Source: Effrenium voratum (taxonomy: Eukaryota > Sar > Dinophyceae > Suessiales > Symbiodiniaceae). Taken from it: 64,000 nucleotides of DNA. Within the stretch, counting starts at the first letter, position 1. The number at the start of each line of letters is the position of its first letter. Where the stretch lies: contig CAUJNA010000180.1 of assembly GCA_963377175.1 (NCBI GenBank), positions 236,633 through 300,632 on the forward strand. Reading direction: 5' to 3'. Shown piece by piece: positions 1 through 12,565 of this stretch. Below the pieces are notes generated by a model. The model was not told the origin of the DNA and searched no databases. It saw only the letters and a list, made by a program, of their open reading frames with translations. A program made the translations under genes and the position numbers.

Positions 1-141
1 CGAAAGAACACCTAAACAAACAACAAAGGAACAATACAAGATGAGAGGATAAGGAAACTGCACCAAAACCAAACGGAACAGGAGGAAACTCAAAGAAACC
101 GAGGAACCGGCACACTCCACCCACGCAAACCGCGCAGACAC

Positions 142-207
142 CAGCCCAAATCCAAATGCAGGAAGGCGGCGAGGCGCCGCTGGAGGTGGGACGCGGCCGT
201 TTGCAGC
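142..207 (-). CDS. Possible short exon, unknown protein
   Basis: A GC-rich open island on the minus strand, preceded by an AG and followed by a GT. It reads a basic amphipathic peptide including LQTAASHLQRRLAAFLHL. No family is recognised. It lies beyond the stop exon of the gene at 3.3-6.6 kb, so it would belong to the next gene in the same orientation. Weak: one isolated island with no partner exon to test its phase. Confidence 0.25.
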
Positions 208-239
208 CTGCGGCAGGCTAAGCGCTCAGCAACGCGCAT

Positions 240-408
240 TTTGTCCAGCGCACAAGGGAACCTGGTATTCCGCAAAGGGTTCTCTTTTAATTGAAAGGAC
301 AGCGGTTGCAACCGGGTTATTTCTAGTTTGTGAATGTTGGTAGTTTCCAGTGGGTTGAGTTGCAGGAGAATCTCTAGCAAAGTTGCGCGTGTGCGCGCGT
401 GTGTGTGC

Positions 409-459
<51 letters not shown>

Positions 460-3287
460 GTTTCTTTTGTGGGAAAGCGTGTGACGACTAGAAGCCTGAA
501 ATTGGGAAAGATGCTTCCCCCATGCAGCTGCCATTTTGAAGAGACCAACTCGTTTTTCCAACCCCAGGCCTTCTTCGACCTCCGTTTTGCCTTTTCGCTC
601 GTGGCCCAAACCAAGCTTGTGGGTCGACACAACAGGGCGCCCCAAGGGGAAACAAAGAAATGACCTCACCGTTTGCCACATTAACAAAAATTACATGTCT
701 AGATCCTGGTCATTTGGTGAACCTTAACACATGTTACATTTAGTAAACCAAACACATGTTGTGACAATGGTCAACGGTGGGCATGCTCCTTCCAACAAAC
801 AAGGATCCTGGTCATCTAAGGAGCCCAAAACAACGCTTTTTACTTGAGGGTACCCCACTTTGAGGGTACCCCAATTGTCAACTTTGCTTTGCCCGAAGGC
901 AATGGCTGCTCGCATTAGGGTTGTTCCAAAGAGCGTGGCGCAAGGGTACTCCTCTGCAAATCGACTGAAGCGACCCGGGGGGTCCCCGAAAGGAGTTTCC
1001 TCCACAATTGATGGGTTTCGGGGTTCTGCAGAGCAGGCATTCGGTCCCTGGCAAAGAAACTAAACGCAACCAAACCCATTCTCTACCCTTTGGGTTTCAT
1101 CTTGGAGGCTCATCGGAGCAATCCTGTTTATGTTGCCATCAACAATTTGAGGCCTCGAGCGGTAAGTTCAAGGAAAGTCCCTGGATTTGCGCATTACACC
1201 TGGGACTATTGACCCTTACCATGGTGTGTCCAGACATTTGCTGATAAGGCGTTGCTGTTTTTCGGACGATTTGGGACATGTCCACGGGTGCAAACCCAGG
1301 CTGGAAGACCCTTCACCGGTTTCAAACTTGGTGCATCTGCAAGGTGTAAAGTTGAGGATGCCACTCCTTTTGCTTGGTCCTTTCAAGAAAGACACTTGAA
1401 GAACACCAAGCATATTTGTGTGGGTCCTGATCTTTTGAGACTCATGCGCAAACTCCCTTCTTGTGTGGATTGGCAAAAACAACGCTAAACTTGTTGTTTA
1501 CTACTCAAGCGATCTTCCCGCCGGTCGTTGGTTCACATTGCAAAGCAACAAAGGACCTCCAAGTGGGGCTCGAGGGAGTTATCCCCGGAGAAGCTAAGGA
1601 CAAGCCCTTAAGCCCAATATATGGCCTCATTAAGGGGGTAGGTGATAGCCCTCTTCTCATAGCCTTTCTTGGAAGTCCATTCTTTGAAGGTTCACAAATT
1701 CCTGACCTGTGCCAAGGCCCCCTCATTCCGCCTCAGAGTTCCGTAGCCCAAGCCTCCGGCTTCGACTACCCCCAAACCAACGCATGCACGGGAAGTGAGA
1801 TACAATCAGTGCCTTTTCCTCACAATGGGTGTGGCTAGCTGCACCATGTTCTTATGGCTACCTACCCTTCGGGGTTCCCGGGTTTTCTAGCTTTTAAGGG
1901 CAACGAGGTTACTTAAGTCCGGCAATGGTTACATCTTTTAAATTTTGGTTGAGTGGAACTCCCAGAGTGACAGGTGCATGTAGGTATTATATAGTATATA
2001 CTGGACTGGAATGCCTACCAGCCCCGAAAAGGGGACCGAGGCGAGGCGGCGCTTCGCTGCAGGTTGCGGATCAAGCAAGCAGAGGCAACAGGGCGAATGA
2101 GAACTCACCGATCGAAGGGCTCCTGATGAAAGCAACCATGGGGGTTGAGTTTCGCCTCAGAGAACCTGTCAGGAAGGCACCTACAAATGCAACCGCACGT
2201 GCTTGAAAGGTACCATAATATATGTGTTCACCATGTGCTTGAGGCAATCTTGGCAAAGAGTCAAACAACCGCTTTATTGCGAGCAAACATGTGGCAGCAT
2301 TGGCGGACACTTTTTGCTCACATGGAACTTTGCAGATGGTCTTGCGGGCTGTGCGCCCGCTGAAAACTCGCGGTGTTGCACATTGTAGGGCTACACTTAG
2401 ACCCCCTGCAAAAAAGAAAACTGTTTGTTGGTTGAAAGGGATGATGAAGCAACACCAAAAAGGCAAAAAGTTACAAAGGCTTCCGCTAAGTCTGGCAACG
2501 ATATGGCTTGCCACACGAGACCAAGAGGCCGACTGATTGCTTTGACCAACAAGGTTGTTGCAAGCTGGTTGCTCTGTCACGTTGGTCTCGCATGGCCCTT
2601 CGTATCAATTTACGAATCGGAAAATTGGAAGAACGGCGCCCTGCGGTGCAGCAGTTGAACGCAACAAACTAGCACATGATCTAATAAGAACAGGTGGTTC
2701 TCAAAGGACAGACTGTTATGACCTGGTCAGCCCACCATTGTTGTGTACTTCCTCCATTCTTTTCAGGACTCTGTTCACGATTTATCCAACAAACAAAGGA
2801 ATCTGTGCGGTTTCTCAAAAGAACGCTTCTTGAAAATGATGGGCGACGCAAAAAAACTTCACCAACCCCAAAAAGAAGGAATCTTCATCATGGGTGAGCT
2901 ACCTTGGGTTAGGTCACTTCAAGTTGCCCAGAATGGACACCTGTTTGACTGACGTGCTGCGCTTGCTGCAGGCGCGAAAGGGAGGTGTCCTTTGAGGACA
3001 GAACGACGGTGCGCGGCGCAGGCGATTCCTGTTGCCTTGGTATAAAAATCAAAGCCGACATAGCGACTACATAAAGAGGGTATACTCCGGTTCCTCCCTT
3101 GGTAGCGATTTGGGGTGGTTGAAACCATCGCAGACTTCTGACGGCTATTTCCCCGGCCCAAAAAGACGCCTTTTCAAAGTTGGTGGAAAAATGTCCCGAT
3201 AGCAATTGAAGGTCCTGGATGTCGAGTCTTCGTCCCACGACTCACAGGCTCGCCGGATGACCTAAGTCAGCCTGCTGCTACAAGCGG
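240..3287. other. Non-coding stretch, intergenic or intronic
   Basis: Apart from the GT microsatellite, no island with exon-like codon bias flanked by splice sites is convincing here. Open frames on both strands are short and of random composition. A GC-rich patch near 2030-2100 was considered but gives no clear reading. Confidence 0.5.
387..458 (+). repeat. (GT)n microsatellite
   Basis: An almost pure GT/GC dinucleotide tract of about 70 bp, degenerate at its left end (GTGTGCGCGC) and pure to the right. Confidence 0.95.
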
Positions 3288-3342
3288 CTACTGCTCAGGT
3301 GCTGGCACTGCCGCCGCCTGCTCCTCTTCCACAGCCGTTTTC
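3288..3342 (-). CDS. Gene A terminal exon (acidic Ala/Pro tail)
   Basis: Minus-strand island after the acceptor CCGAG|G, reading KTAVEEEQAAAVPAPEQ and TAG. Third codon positions are mostly G or C and the composition suits a protein C-terminus. The 55-bp length fits one leading base plus 18 codons, which accepts the 2-base leftover of the exon at 3913-3967. Confidence 0.45.
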
Positions 3343-3912
3343 CTCGGAAAATCTACAAATGGAATTGTCTCCAAATGGGGGAAATCCTCAAGTGCTTTGG
3401 TCTAGAGGCTTGATTCCCCGCTCTTTTGGGCGGTTTCCAGCTGGGGTAAGAGCGGGCGGGCGCGCGGGCGTATGCATACATTCCTTTAACACTACCCAAT
3501 AAGGGTACCCTTGACAAAAGACCCCCTTTGATTTGTGCCCTTTCCAAAGTCAAGCAGGAGTGTCACACATGGCGACTCTTTTTGAAGTGCCACGTATCCG
3601 CAGTGAGGAGTGGGGGCGGTGAACCTGTGAATCGGAGGCTTACCTCGAAGTTCTAACTGGAAAGTTGAATAAGTATTTCTGTGGGTGATTTCCCGTTTTG
3701 CGCAATGACAATCCACATTTTGAGACAAATCCAGGTGTCTTTGCCCCCCCCTCTTTTGCCGGTCCGTGAGATAATGTTTGTGCTAAATTCCGCAAAATGG
3801 TCAAAGGGCAGTTCCAAGGCCAAAGGAGTGCATGACCATTCCAAACCACAAGAAAACGGGACTTTTGCCCGTGCCACATGGTAGGGGATCAGGCAGCGCC
3901 GTTCAGCCGAGC

Positions 3913-3967
3913 AGCAGGGATTGCAAGAGGTCCGCCGAGTCCACTTCGGGGACGTCCATGAAACTAC
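3913..3967 (-). CDS. Gene A internal exon
   Basis: Minus-strand island after a GCAG acceptor, reading GSFMDVPEVDSADLLQSL. Read four bases further it would meet a TGA (at 3906-3904), so a terminal exon is the alternative. A GC donor after CTGCT gives a phase match to the 3.3 kb exon and is preferred. Confidence 0.4.
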
Positions 3968-4554
3968 CTGCGACCGCGGGGCCCTGTTGTCCGACCCGCG
4001 ACCTATTGTTAGGGCCCATGAACCAAAAGGCAAGAGCCAAAAGGCAAAATGGAGGTGAAGCAACTTAAACAAACAACAACTTGGTGATTTTCAAAGAGTG
4101 GGACGTTCGAGTTGTGCCTGGACAAAAACCTTCGTTTCCTGGAGTCCTGCAACCCTTTGCACATTTGATAAGCTGGAAATAGCTCAGCAGCCAGCGACCC
4201 TGGAAGAAGAACAAACAAACCCTGTACGTAGGGGATTGATGCTACAACAACAACGGGACAGCAAGCGCCACTGCATACGTTGGACGAATTTCGAAGAAAT
4301 CTCCGAGGCGGTCGCTTTACCCAGGATTGGTGCACTACGGATAAGTTGGTCATATTCGCCCTGGCGTATCCGTTCTAGAACTTTTCGAAATACTGGGCAG
4401 GGATAGCGAGATGTGGTTCATGTCCTACAATCTGCCCACAGGAACTCCAAGGATCACTCGCCACTATTTTCATTTGACATGAGGGACTGGGATTCGAATG
4501 GCACTATGCCACTTGCAAGATCGAGTGGACAAAGGTCCAACACAGCTCTAACAT

Positions 4555-4615
4555 CCACCCTGACACAACCCTAACATTGACCCCAACATTCGAACATTGA
4601 CCCTATCATTGACCC
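4555..4615 (+). repeat. Short tandem AACATTGACCC-type repeat
   Basis: Four or five imperfect copies of an 11-14 bp unit (ACATTGACCC and variants) in a row, inside the large gene A intron. No coding meaning is seen. The rest of 3968-6526 holds no other recognisable feature except a G-run near 5012-5028. Confidence 0.6.
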
Positions 4616-6526
4616 TAGTGCATCAGGTATGCTGATGACGCCACCTGTAACCATCACTCCTGCAAACACGCCGTTAACATCCAACACGGCCACGCTAACA
4701 ATCACCCAAAATGCAAATGAAAGCACGGGGGTACATACACTTCTCCGCAAGAGGGAAACGCACATAAGATTGGCCCGGAAGGTGACTTTCAAATCAGCCA
4801 AAAGGGGAATGCAAGGCGCGCATGTCTTCTTACGGGCTACAACCCTCCAATGCTAATTATGGGAGCCCCGCCTGTTGAGGCCTGGTACTGAGTCCTGAGC
4901 TCGTCCCACTGCTGCCTGACGTCACAGGATTCAACCTCGTCCCCTGGTTTCCTTCAACAAGGCCTTGTAGTTGTATAAGGCCTTATTCGTGTCGCTTTGT
5001 GGGGGTAGACGGGGGTGGGGGGGGGGGATTGGGGTGGCGAAGTTGGATTCTACATTGACGAGTACCGCAAGTACACCCTTCAAATTGAGATGCCTCGATT
5101 TTAGACACGGGGTCACTGAATTTCCATTCAAAAACTAAATTCTGAATTCGAACAGCAACACTTCCACTAAAGAAAGGCCCAGAGGATCTGCCTTTGAAAG
5201 ACTTGATGCAATGGGGACAGTCCAAACATCCCGAAAAATTAAGCACAAAAGCATTTGCCTTTCGGCTTCCATGGGTTTGTCCTGTAATTACGGACGGTTC
5301 AACAAAGGCAAGTTTCATTTCTGCTTCCAGCTTTTTGCCAAGCAATATATTAAACAGATAATTTACGTACCCAAATAAGGCCTCATTATTTTACCATCAA
5401 AGCCACGCCCCAAGTGGCAGCCTAAAGGCAACCCCCGAGTGTCTCGCTTTGAAAATCGCTTGAAACAGTGAAATCAAAGCTTCACCACTTTTCTGGATGC
5501 CCAGAAGTGTTGCGACGGATGGCTTGAAGGCGCGCTTAGTTCCTCAGGGAGCCTTCAAGAAACCTCAAGCGGAAGTACAGCAACGTACCAAACGCACACT
5601 CACGTGAGGAAATTCCTATGGTTGCCCTCTCTGTGATACCACAATGGTGATTCCAACCCCATGTTGCGGCTTTCAAGAATATTTCCCCAAGGAGTCACCA
5701 AACTTGGCCCTGGGAACGGCTTTTTGTGGGGGTCCGAATGTCTCTCCTGATAGTCTCTCGCTCCCTCCAAACACTGTCACGATTTGAGCCTGATAAACCT
5801 TCTTCACTAAAATGGAGGTCCCGGAATTCACAGAAGCCCTCGTTCCCGCAACCCTGATTCAGTCCCCCCCACATATAAAAACATATGATGTCTCTGAAAC
5901 AACCCGCCATATGATTTAGAATGGCCATGTACCCCCCCTCCCCCCCCAGGGAAAAGTACCTAGATATGTTCCTCGAAGGTTTCCGAGTTGGTCAAACCGA
6001 CCCCCCGCAAAAGCTGACCTTCAGCAAGTTTGTGGTTGGACACTTTCTTCATTTTTCCAAAGGCTAAGGGATTCGTTCAGTCAAAGAGCAACGAAGCAAG
6101 ATGTCTGGGGTCTCGAAGGCGTAAAGCTAGCAGTTTGAGAGAGTCAAGAGCCGCCAAGTAGAATATCCAACCCTCCACCAACATGCAACCTGTTGGCAGG
6201 TCCCTGAGTTGAACTATTCTCAGAGGACCTTCTGTGTTGAGAGGGTAGCTTTGTCATGCAAACGCTTAAAATGGTTCGGATCCCGCTGGCTGATCAGCGC
6301 ATGTCGTAGGAAAGATAATATTGGGGGGGGGCCTTGCTTAGTTACTTCGCCAGCGGCTTCCCATGCTCCGGTCTTAACATTTTGGAACCTCCAAAATTGG
6401 TGGTTTCCGTTTAATTTCCCTAGAAAACCACCCCACAAGAGGTCAGAGCCTCGAGAAGAGAAACACCCACGTGGAAAAAGCGCCCCCTGGCTCGCGGATG
6501 CGGCAGCCAGCGAAGAACGCTGATGC

Positions 6527-6608
6527 CTGGTGAGGTCGAAGACCACCAGGTTGGGCGGGCACAGATCCTCGAAAACCGATGCTTCTGAGTCCCTCCCAGA
6601 GTTGCAGT
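6527..6608 (-). CDS. Gene A exon
   Basis: An 82-bp minus-strand island between CCTCAG|A and CACCAG|GC (a GC donor), reading CNSGRDSEASVFEDLCPPNL then VVFDLTR. Codon bias and splice context are good. The family is unknown. Confidence 0.45.
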
Positions 6609-7320
6609 CTGAGGCCTGAGGTCTCACCCTTCGAAACTTCGGAGTTCTAGTTTGATTCGGAGGATGTCTGTCACTTTCATGGACCCAGTCCCCACAGGTT
6701 CTGCTTAACAGGTTTTCATTTCGCGACACGAACATCAGAAACCCTACAATTCCAAAGACCGCCAACCAATGAGGTCTTGGCCTTATTTGGCCTTGCTAGC
6801 TCCAACGCCGCGGAGGTTATGGTCCCTGAATTCAGTTGCCCAAAGCCAACATGTCAACATGTCCAAGTCTGAAAGGACACCCTCATCTTTAGCTTCGAAA
6901 TAGTTATGTAGATAAAAAGACGAGGCAACCAAAGCGGCTGGTTTGGGCAGCTAAAGCCCTATGGGGCAGTGGATTCTACCGTGAAATTCGCCCTTGCTGT
7001 GATACCGCTGTGCACCATCCTTCTGACCACTTTGTCTTATTCAAGAAAGAACCCTTGTTATGACAGAACGTGACACTATAGTAACCTTGATTTTTACCTC
7101 TAGGTTTTACACTCTTCCAACAATCTTGAAAGTGAATAGGAGGGTTTTGGCAGACTAGCATCCTCTTGAGAAGGCCTGCAATATGATTGATGGAAAAATG
7201 GCTGGCTTCCTTCTGGGTTCCCTTTAACTGCTAACCAAATAGGGCCCACCTTGAGAAACCTAGCCAATCAAATGAGGTCCACCGTTTTGAATACGGTCCC
7301 AACGGCTAAAAAAATTAAAT

Positions 7321-7950
<630 letters not shown>

Positions 7951-7953
<3 letters not shown>

Positions 7954-8168
7954 AGGTAGTAGGTAGTAGGTAGTAGGTAGCAGGTAGTAGGTAGTAGGTA
8001 GTAGTTAGTAGGTAGTAGGTGGTAGGTAGTAGGTAGTAGGTAGTAGGTAGTAGGTAGTAGGTAGTAGGTGGTAGGTGGTAGGTAGTAGGTAGTAGGTACT
8101 AGGTACTAGGTAGTAGGTAGTAGGTAGTAGGTAGTAGGTAGTAGATAGTAGGTAGTAGGTAGTAGGTA
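7951..8168 (+). repeat. (TAGGTAG)n heptanucleotide block
   Basis: The trinucleotide array turns into a 7-bp period (TAGGTAG with GGTGGTAG and TACTAGG variants) of about 215 bp. Because it starts within the AGT array it probably arose from it. Confidence 0.9.
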
Positions 8169-8282
8169 GAAAGAAAAAGAAAGAAAGCAAGCAAGAAAGA
8201 AAGAAAGCAAGCAAGAAAGAAAGAAAGAAAGAAAAAAGAAAGACAGACAGACAGACAGAAAGAAAGAAAGAAAGACAGAAAA
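8169..8282 (+). repeat. (GAAA)n / (ACAG)n purine tract
   Basis: A tetranucleotide purine-rich block of AAAG units mixed with AAGC and ACAG units. It is followed by about 60 bp of unique sequence (8283-8344). Confidence 0.9.
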
Positions 8283-8344
8283 ATATGGATGCCCTGCAGC
8301 AGGGTCTAGGCTGGTAGGTAGGGCAAACACAGCAAAGCCTCACT

Positions 8345-8637
8345 GCGCATGTATGTGTGTACAAATATCTATATATATATATTTATAAATACATATGTGT
8401 GTGTTTCTATGTGTGTATGTATGTATGTGTGTATGTATGTGTGTATGTATGTATGGATGGATGTATGTATGTAGGTATGTATGTATGTGTGTATGTGTGT
8501 ATGTGTGTACGTATGTCTGTATGTGTGTACGTATGTATGTCTGTATGTATGTATGTATGTGTATGTGTGAATGTACGTATATGTGTGTGTATGTACGTAC
8601 GTATGTATGTCTGTATGTATGCATGTGTCTACGTATG

Positions 8638-8675
<38 letters not shown>

Positions 8676-8909
8676 TGCGTGTGTGTGTGTACGTATGTAT
8701 GTATGCGTGTACGTATGGATGTCTGTATGTATGTATGTGGGTGTGTCTGTGTGAATGTACGTATGTGTGTGCATGTACGTACGTATGTATGTGTATGCAC
8801 GCGTGTATGTATGTGTGTCTACGTGTGTGTGTGTGTGTTTGTTTGTGTGTGTGTTTGTGTGTGTTTGTGTGTGTGTGTTTGTGTGTGTGTGTTCGTGTGT
8901 GTGTGTTTG

Positions 8910-8940
<31 letters not shown>

Positions 8941-8941
8941 T

Positions 8942-8994
<53 letters not shown>

Positions 8995-9105
8995 TTGTGT
9001 GTGTGTGTTTGTGTGTGTGTTTGTGTGTGTGTTTGTGTTTGTGTTTGTGTGTGTTTGTGTGTGTGCGTGTTTGTGTGTGTTTGTGTGTGTGCGCATGTGT
9101 GTGTG
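8345..9105 (+). repeat. (TATG)n grading into (TG)n / (TTTGTGTG)n
   Basis: TATG/TGTATG units dominate to about 8820. TG runs broken by TTTG follow to about 9105. Long Cys/Val or His/Thr frames on either strand are repeat artefacts. Confidence 0.95.
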
Positions 9106-9109
9106 AGAA

Positions 9110-9392
9110 GCGAAATGAAATTCAACTGAAATGAAATGAAATGAAATGAAAATGAAAACATAACGAAATTGAATCATAATGAGCCGAAATGAAACGATGA
9201 CAATTTGAATGAAAGACTGAAGGAACGAATGAATGAGTGAATGAATGAATGATTGAATGAACGAATGAACGAATGAATGAATGAATGGATGAATGAATGA
9301 ATGAATGAATGAATGAATGAATGGATGAATGGATGAATGAATGAATGAATGAATGATTGAATGAATGAGTGAGCGAGCGAGTGAGTGAGTAG
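9110..9392 (+). repeat. (GAAAT)n then (GAAT)n blocks
   Basis: A pentanucleotide GAAAT block (about 9111-9155) is followed by a 4-bp GAAT block (about 9205-9392) with ATTG, GGAT and GCGA variants. This is the last block of the 2-kb compound array. Confidence 0.95.
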
Positions 9393-9409
9393 GAGAGGCC
9401 ATCTGAGAT

Positions 9410-10600
9410 TCTGCAGCCTTCGCCGTGTCAAGCAACAAGCCTTTTCTTTGCAATTTCGGGCCCAGCTCCACTGACAAGACCTTGGATGCTGCGCACCTGC
9501 TGCCGTGCAAAGTTGTTCGCGGTCTCCTCCCTGCTTTTGCACCGAGGTCGTTCCCGGCAATGTCCTCGCGCGAGTGCAAGAATGAGGCCTGCCCTCACCG
9601 CTGAGCGTCGTGTCCTGAGCAAACTTGCATTGCCAGAGGTGCCACCAAAGCGTTCGGCGTGGGCCGACATGTGTGACGAGGCACTTGGCGTCGGGTGATG
9701 TGGAAGTGTGCCAAAACAAAAGTAGGAGCCGTGTTTCTAACAGGAATCCCAAAGCAAGCTAGCCACTTGTGTCCACTTGTAGGGGGCCACGTGTGACACA
9801 TCCCCAAATTGCGTTTCTGTGCCAAGAGGCAGCCCCGGTACTCAACAAACATGAGTTCGTGTCCTCTGGGCTCAGGAGCAGTCTCAGGACGATTGGGAGG
9901 CCTTGCTAAGGGAAACAGGGCTGAGGTAGAATTGCTGGCCCTGCGCTCCAGGATCTCCCTCCGCTGGAAACACTGCAGGACAGGCGTCGCTCGATATAGT
10001 GTTGCCCAAATTGACTGAAAGACTGTGCGCACGCGTGTCATCCTACCAAGGAGGATGGATCTTGGGCGGAAGTGCAGACTGAAGAGGAGGCCCTAGCGTT
10101 GCGGCAATGTTTTGTGTGGCGAGCAGCTTGCCAACACACCGTATCCTGCGTTTTGCCACTTGCCTGCAGCGCCCGGAGTGCAGGTTCGAGCTCAGGACGC
10201 TGTAGCCCCAGACCAAAGCTGACAATTGTCCTTGAGACGAACTTTTTACCCAGAAAGTCGGACCCACCTGATATTACATCCAATATTTGGGTTGAGGGCC
10301 ATGCAGTCAGCAAATACAAAAATCATATCAGCTGGGTCTGACTTCCTGGGTCCAAGCCTCGCCCTTTTGCGGCTGAACGCGCTGTTCTGAGTGCTGAGGC
10401 GACCGACGCAGAGGCAAAGCTCGGCGCTGCAGAGGAGGCGCTTGCAGTGAGAGCGCAAGCTGCGAAGGGCTAGTTTCTTTCCCCAACGCTTCACTGGTTT
10501 TGGGGTTTTACGTGTCAACGGCAGGTGCTTTTTTCGAGGTTTTGAGCTGCCCGTTCATTTGCCCTTTGACGCGCTGCCCAGGATGATGTTCTGGAGGGAA
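9410..10600 (+). pseudogene. Decayed 5' part of the OTU-type repeat gene
   Basis: Plus-strand coding-like pieces in shifting frames. Near 9411-9600 one frame reads CNFGPSSTDKTLDAAHLL and PCKVVRGLLPAFAPRSFP; near 9590-9698 another reads TAERRVLSKLALPEVPPK and then stops. Heptad-like coiled-coil pieces follow: AEVELLALRSRISLRW (about 9920), VQTEEEALALRQ (about 10070) and AERAVLSAEATDAEAKLGAA (about 10370-10430). The repeated switch of frame suggests a damaged, once continuous coding region leading into the gene at 10.6-13.2 kb. That link is inference; no start is identified. Confidence 0.35.
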
Positions 10601-10637
10601 ACGCTGACAAAGTGGAGCTGAAGGCAGGCTGCTGGTC

Positions 10638-12101
10638 ATGTGTGTTTTGCCCTCGCGCGCGCTGGCGCACCTGGAGGCATTGAGTGGCGCACGTGCACGG
10701 CGCTCCAAGCTAAGTTTGCTGGCCTGCGCTGCGATCAGTGTCGCCTGTGTCGCTCAGCTTGCCCGCTGCCTGAACAGTGCGCGGCCGGTGCCATACGCCG
10801 TGCCCGCGCTGATGCCTGCCCCAATGTTCTTCCCGCAGATGATGGCTGACCACATTCCCCTGAGCCCGCCTTTCCTGCCACACACTCGGCAGTCAAACGA
10901 TGAGACCTGCAAAGGCGCTGTCCTGCCACACTCTGATGTGCCTTTTGTCGCTTTCTTCCAGAGTTGGTGCCGTTGCATAGTGTTGTTTCCTCAGTTGTTG
11001 TTGGCGCAAGCTGTTGGCCTGCCGTTTCCTCAGCTGTTGTTGGCGCAAGCTGTTGGCCTGCTGTTAGCAGTAGCCCTTGCTGGGAAGGAAGCCTTCAAGT
11101 CAGAAAGGAAACGCGCACGGCGCTCGAAGCTGAGATTGCTGGCTTGCGCTGCGGTCAGTGTTGCCTGTGTCGTTCAGCTTGGCCGCTGCCTGAACAGCGT
11201 GCGGCCGGCGCCATATGCCGTGCCTGCCCTCATGCCTGCCCTCATGCCCGCCCCAATGTTCTTCCTGCAGATGATGGCTGACGACCTTCCCCCGAGCCCG
11301 CCTTTCCTGCCACACTCTCGCCCCCCTTCTGCGCCGCCTCGGCAGTCAAACATTGATACCCGCAAAGGCCCTGGCCGCCCACACTCTGCTGTGCCTTTCG
11401 TTACTTTCTTTCAAAGTTGGTGCCGTTGCATAGTGTTGTTTCCTCAGGTGTTGTTGGCGCAAGCCGTTGGCCTTCTGTTGGCAGCATGCCTCGCTGCGAA
11501 GGCAGCCTGCAAGTCAGAAAGGCAAGTGTTGAAGGCAAAGGCGCTCATGTGCGTGGCCATGATTTTCATTCAGCGTGCGGACACATTGTTGCGTTCACAC
11601 CCAGCTTTCTCGTTGGCTCAATCACCGCCCTTTGACTCGTCAGATCAGACAGGTGTGTTCAGTGAGCCTGCCAGCGCAAGCCAATTTCAGCATTCCATTT
11701 TTGCATCGCTTGTCGAGGAGCCAGGCGATGTCCTGGTGTTAGGACCCAATGGAGGATTGTCGCATGTCAAGACAAGGATGACCAGCAATTTGCCCATGGA
11801 CTCGCTGTCTGGCTCCGAGCCACAAGTGAGCAATACTGCCGCTGCCGGTGCGCAAGCCCAAAGCCCCATTGATGAATGGCAAGTCCGGTTCGTGTCTGCG
11901 TGTGTGGATGGACCGCAGCACGGTGCAGCGCCGTGTTCAGCTGCACGTGGCTTTTGCACTTCTGGCACCGAGCCACAAGTCAGCAGCACTGCCGTTGCTG
12001 GTGCGCAAGCCCAAGTTTGCACCGATGTATTGCAAGTCCGCTTTGTGTCTGCGTCCGGATGGACCGCAGCACGGTTCAGCGCCGTGTTCAGCTGTGCGTG
12101 A
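10638..12101 (+). pseudogene. Repeat-rich ORF, 5' half of a frameshifted OTU-type gene
   Basis: An intronless open frame of 487 codons. It contains a 420-bp direct duplication (copies begin near 10691 and 11111), each with an Ala/Cys-rich hydrophobic stretch (SLLACAAISVACVAQLARCL in copy 1), and a 39-bp tandem encoding FPQLLLAQAVGLP. Near 11820 it enters the 153-bp coding repeats (GSEPQVSNTAAAGAQAQ). A 2-base loss inside the second unit throws it out of frame, and it stops at 12101 while the repeats continue in the next frame. In another frame the duplicated part reads heptad-like ETRTALEAEIAGLR, so the ancestral frame of the duplicated section is not certain. Domain function unknown. Confidence 0.5.
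10691..11530 (+). repeat. 420-bp direct tandem duplication
   Basis: Two copies start at about 10691 and 11111. CACGGCGCTCCAAGCT and CACGGCGCTCGAAGCT mark the same point 420 bp apart, and the similarity extends through the segments TGCCGTTGCATAGTGTTG and TTGTTGGCGCAAGC. The duplication is a multiple of three and keeps the frame. Confidence 0.8.
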
Positions 12102-12565
12102 CTTTTGCGGTTCTGGCACCGAGCCACAAGTGAGTAACACTGCCGTTGCCGGCGCGCAAGCCCAAGTTTGCACTGATGGACTGCACGTCCGCTTTGTGTC
12201 TGCTTACGTGGATGGGCCGCAGCAAGGTTCAGCGCCGTGTTCAGCCGAGCGTGACTTTTGCACTTCTGGCTCCGAGCCACAAGTGAGCAACATTGCCGTT
12301 GCCGGTGCGCAAGCCCAAGTCCCCACTGATGGATTGCAAGTCCGCTGTGTGTCTGCTTTTGCGGTTGAGCTGCAGCAAGGTTCAGCGCCGTGTTCTGATT
12401 TTGGCGCTTCTCGCTCCGAGCCACAAGTCAGTAACATTGCCGTTGCCGGTGCGCAAGCCCAAGTCCCCACTGATGGATTGCAAGTCCGCTTTGTGTCTGC
12501 TTCCGTGGATGGGCCGCAGCAAGGTTCAGCGCCGTGTTCAGCTGTGCGTGATTTTTGCGCTTTTC
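11817..12565 (+). repeat. Five coding repeats of 153 bp
   Basis: The landmark GAGCCACAAGT occurs at 11817, 11970, 12121, 12274 and 12418, so spacings are 153, 151, 153 and 144 bp. Each unit encodes about 51 residues of the type EPQVSN..AVAGAQAQVPTDG, LQVRFVSASVDGPQQGSAPC and SAVRDFCASGS. The 144-bp unit is an in-frame deletion of three codons. The 151-bp unit has lost two bases near 12050 and breaks the frame. Confidence 0.9.

Larger units (their letters stand above)
3288..6608 (-). other. Gene A: unidentified spliced gene (3' part)
   Basis: Three coding islands in the same orientation (6608-6527, 3967-3913, 3342-3288), the last ending in TAG. The last two join in phase if a GC donor is used at 3913 (leftover CT plus G gives Leu). 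The first two do not join in phase, and with 2.5 kb between them an exon is probably missing. The joined 3' end reads SADLLQSL, then L, then KTAVEEEQAAAVPAPEQ and stop: an acidic, Ala/Pro-rich tail. No family is recognised. Confidence 0.4.

Noticed and set aside
8340..9161. Long His/Thr and Cys/Val frames on both strands
   Set aside because: Products of TATG/TG repeats; both strands are open at once and no unique protein sequence is present.
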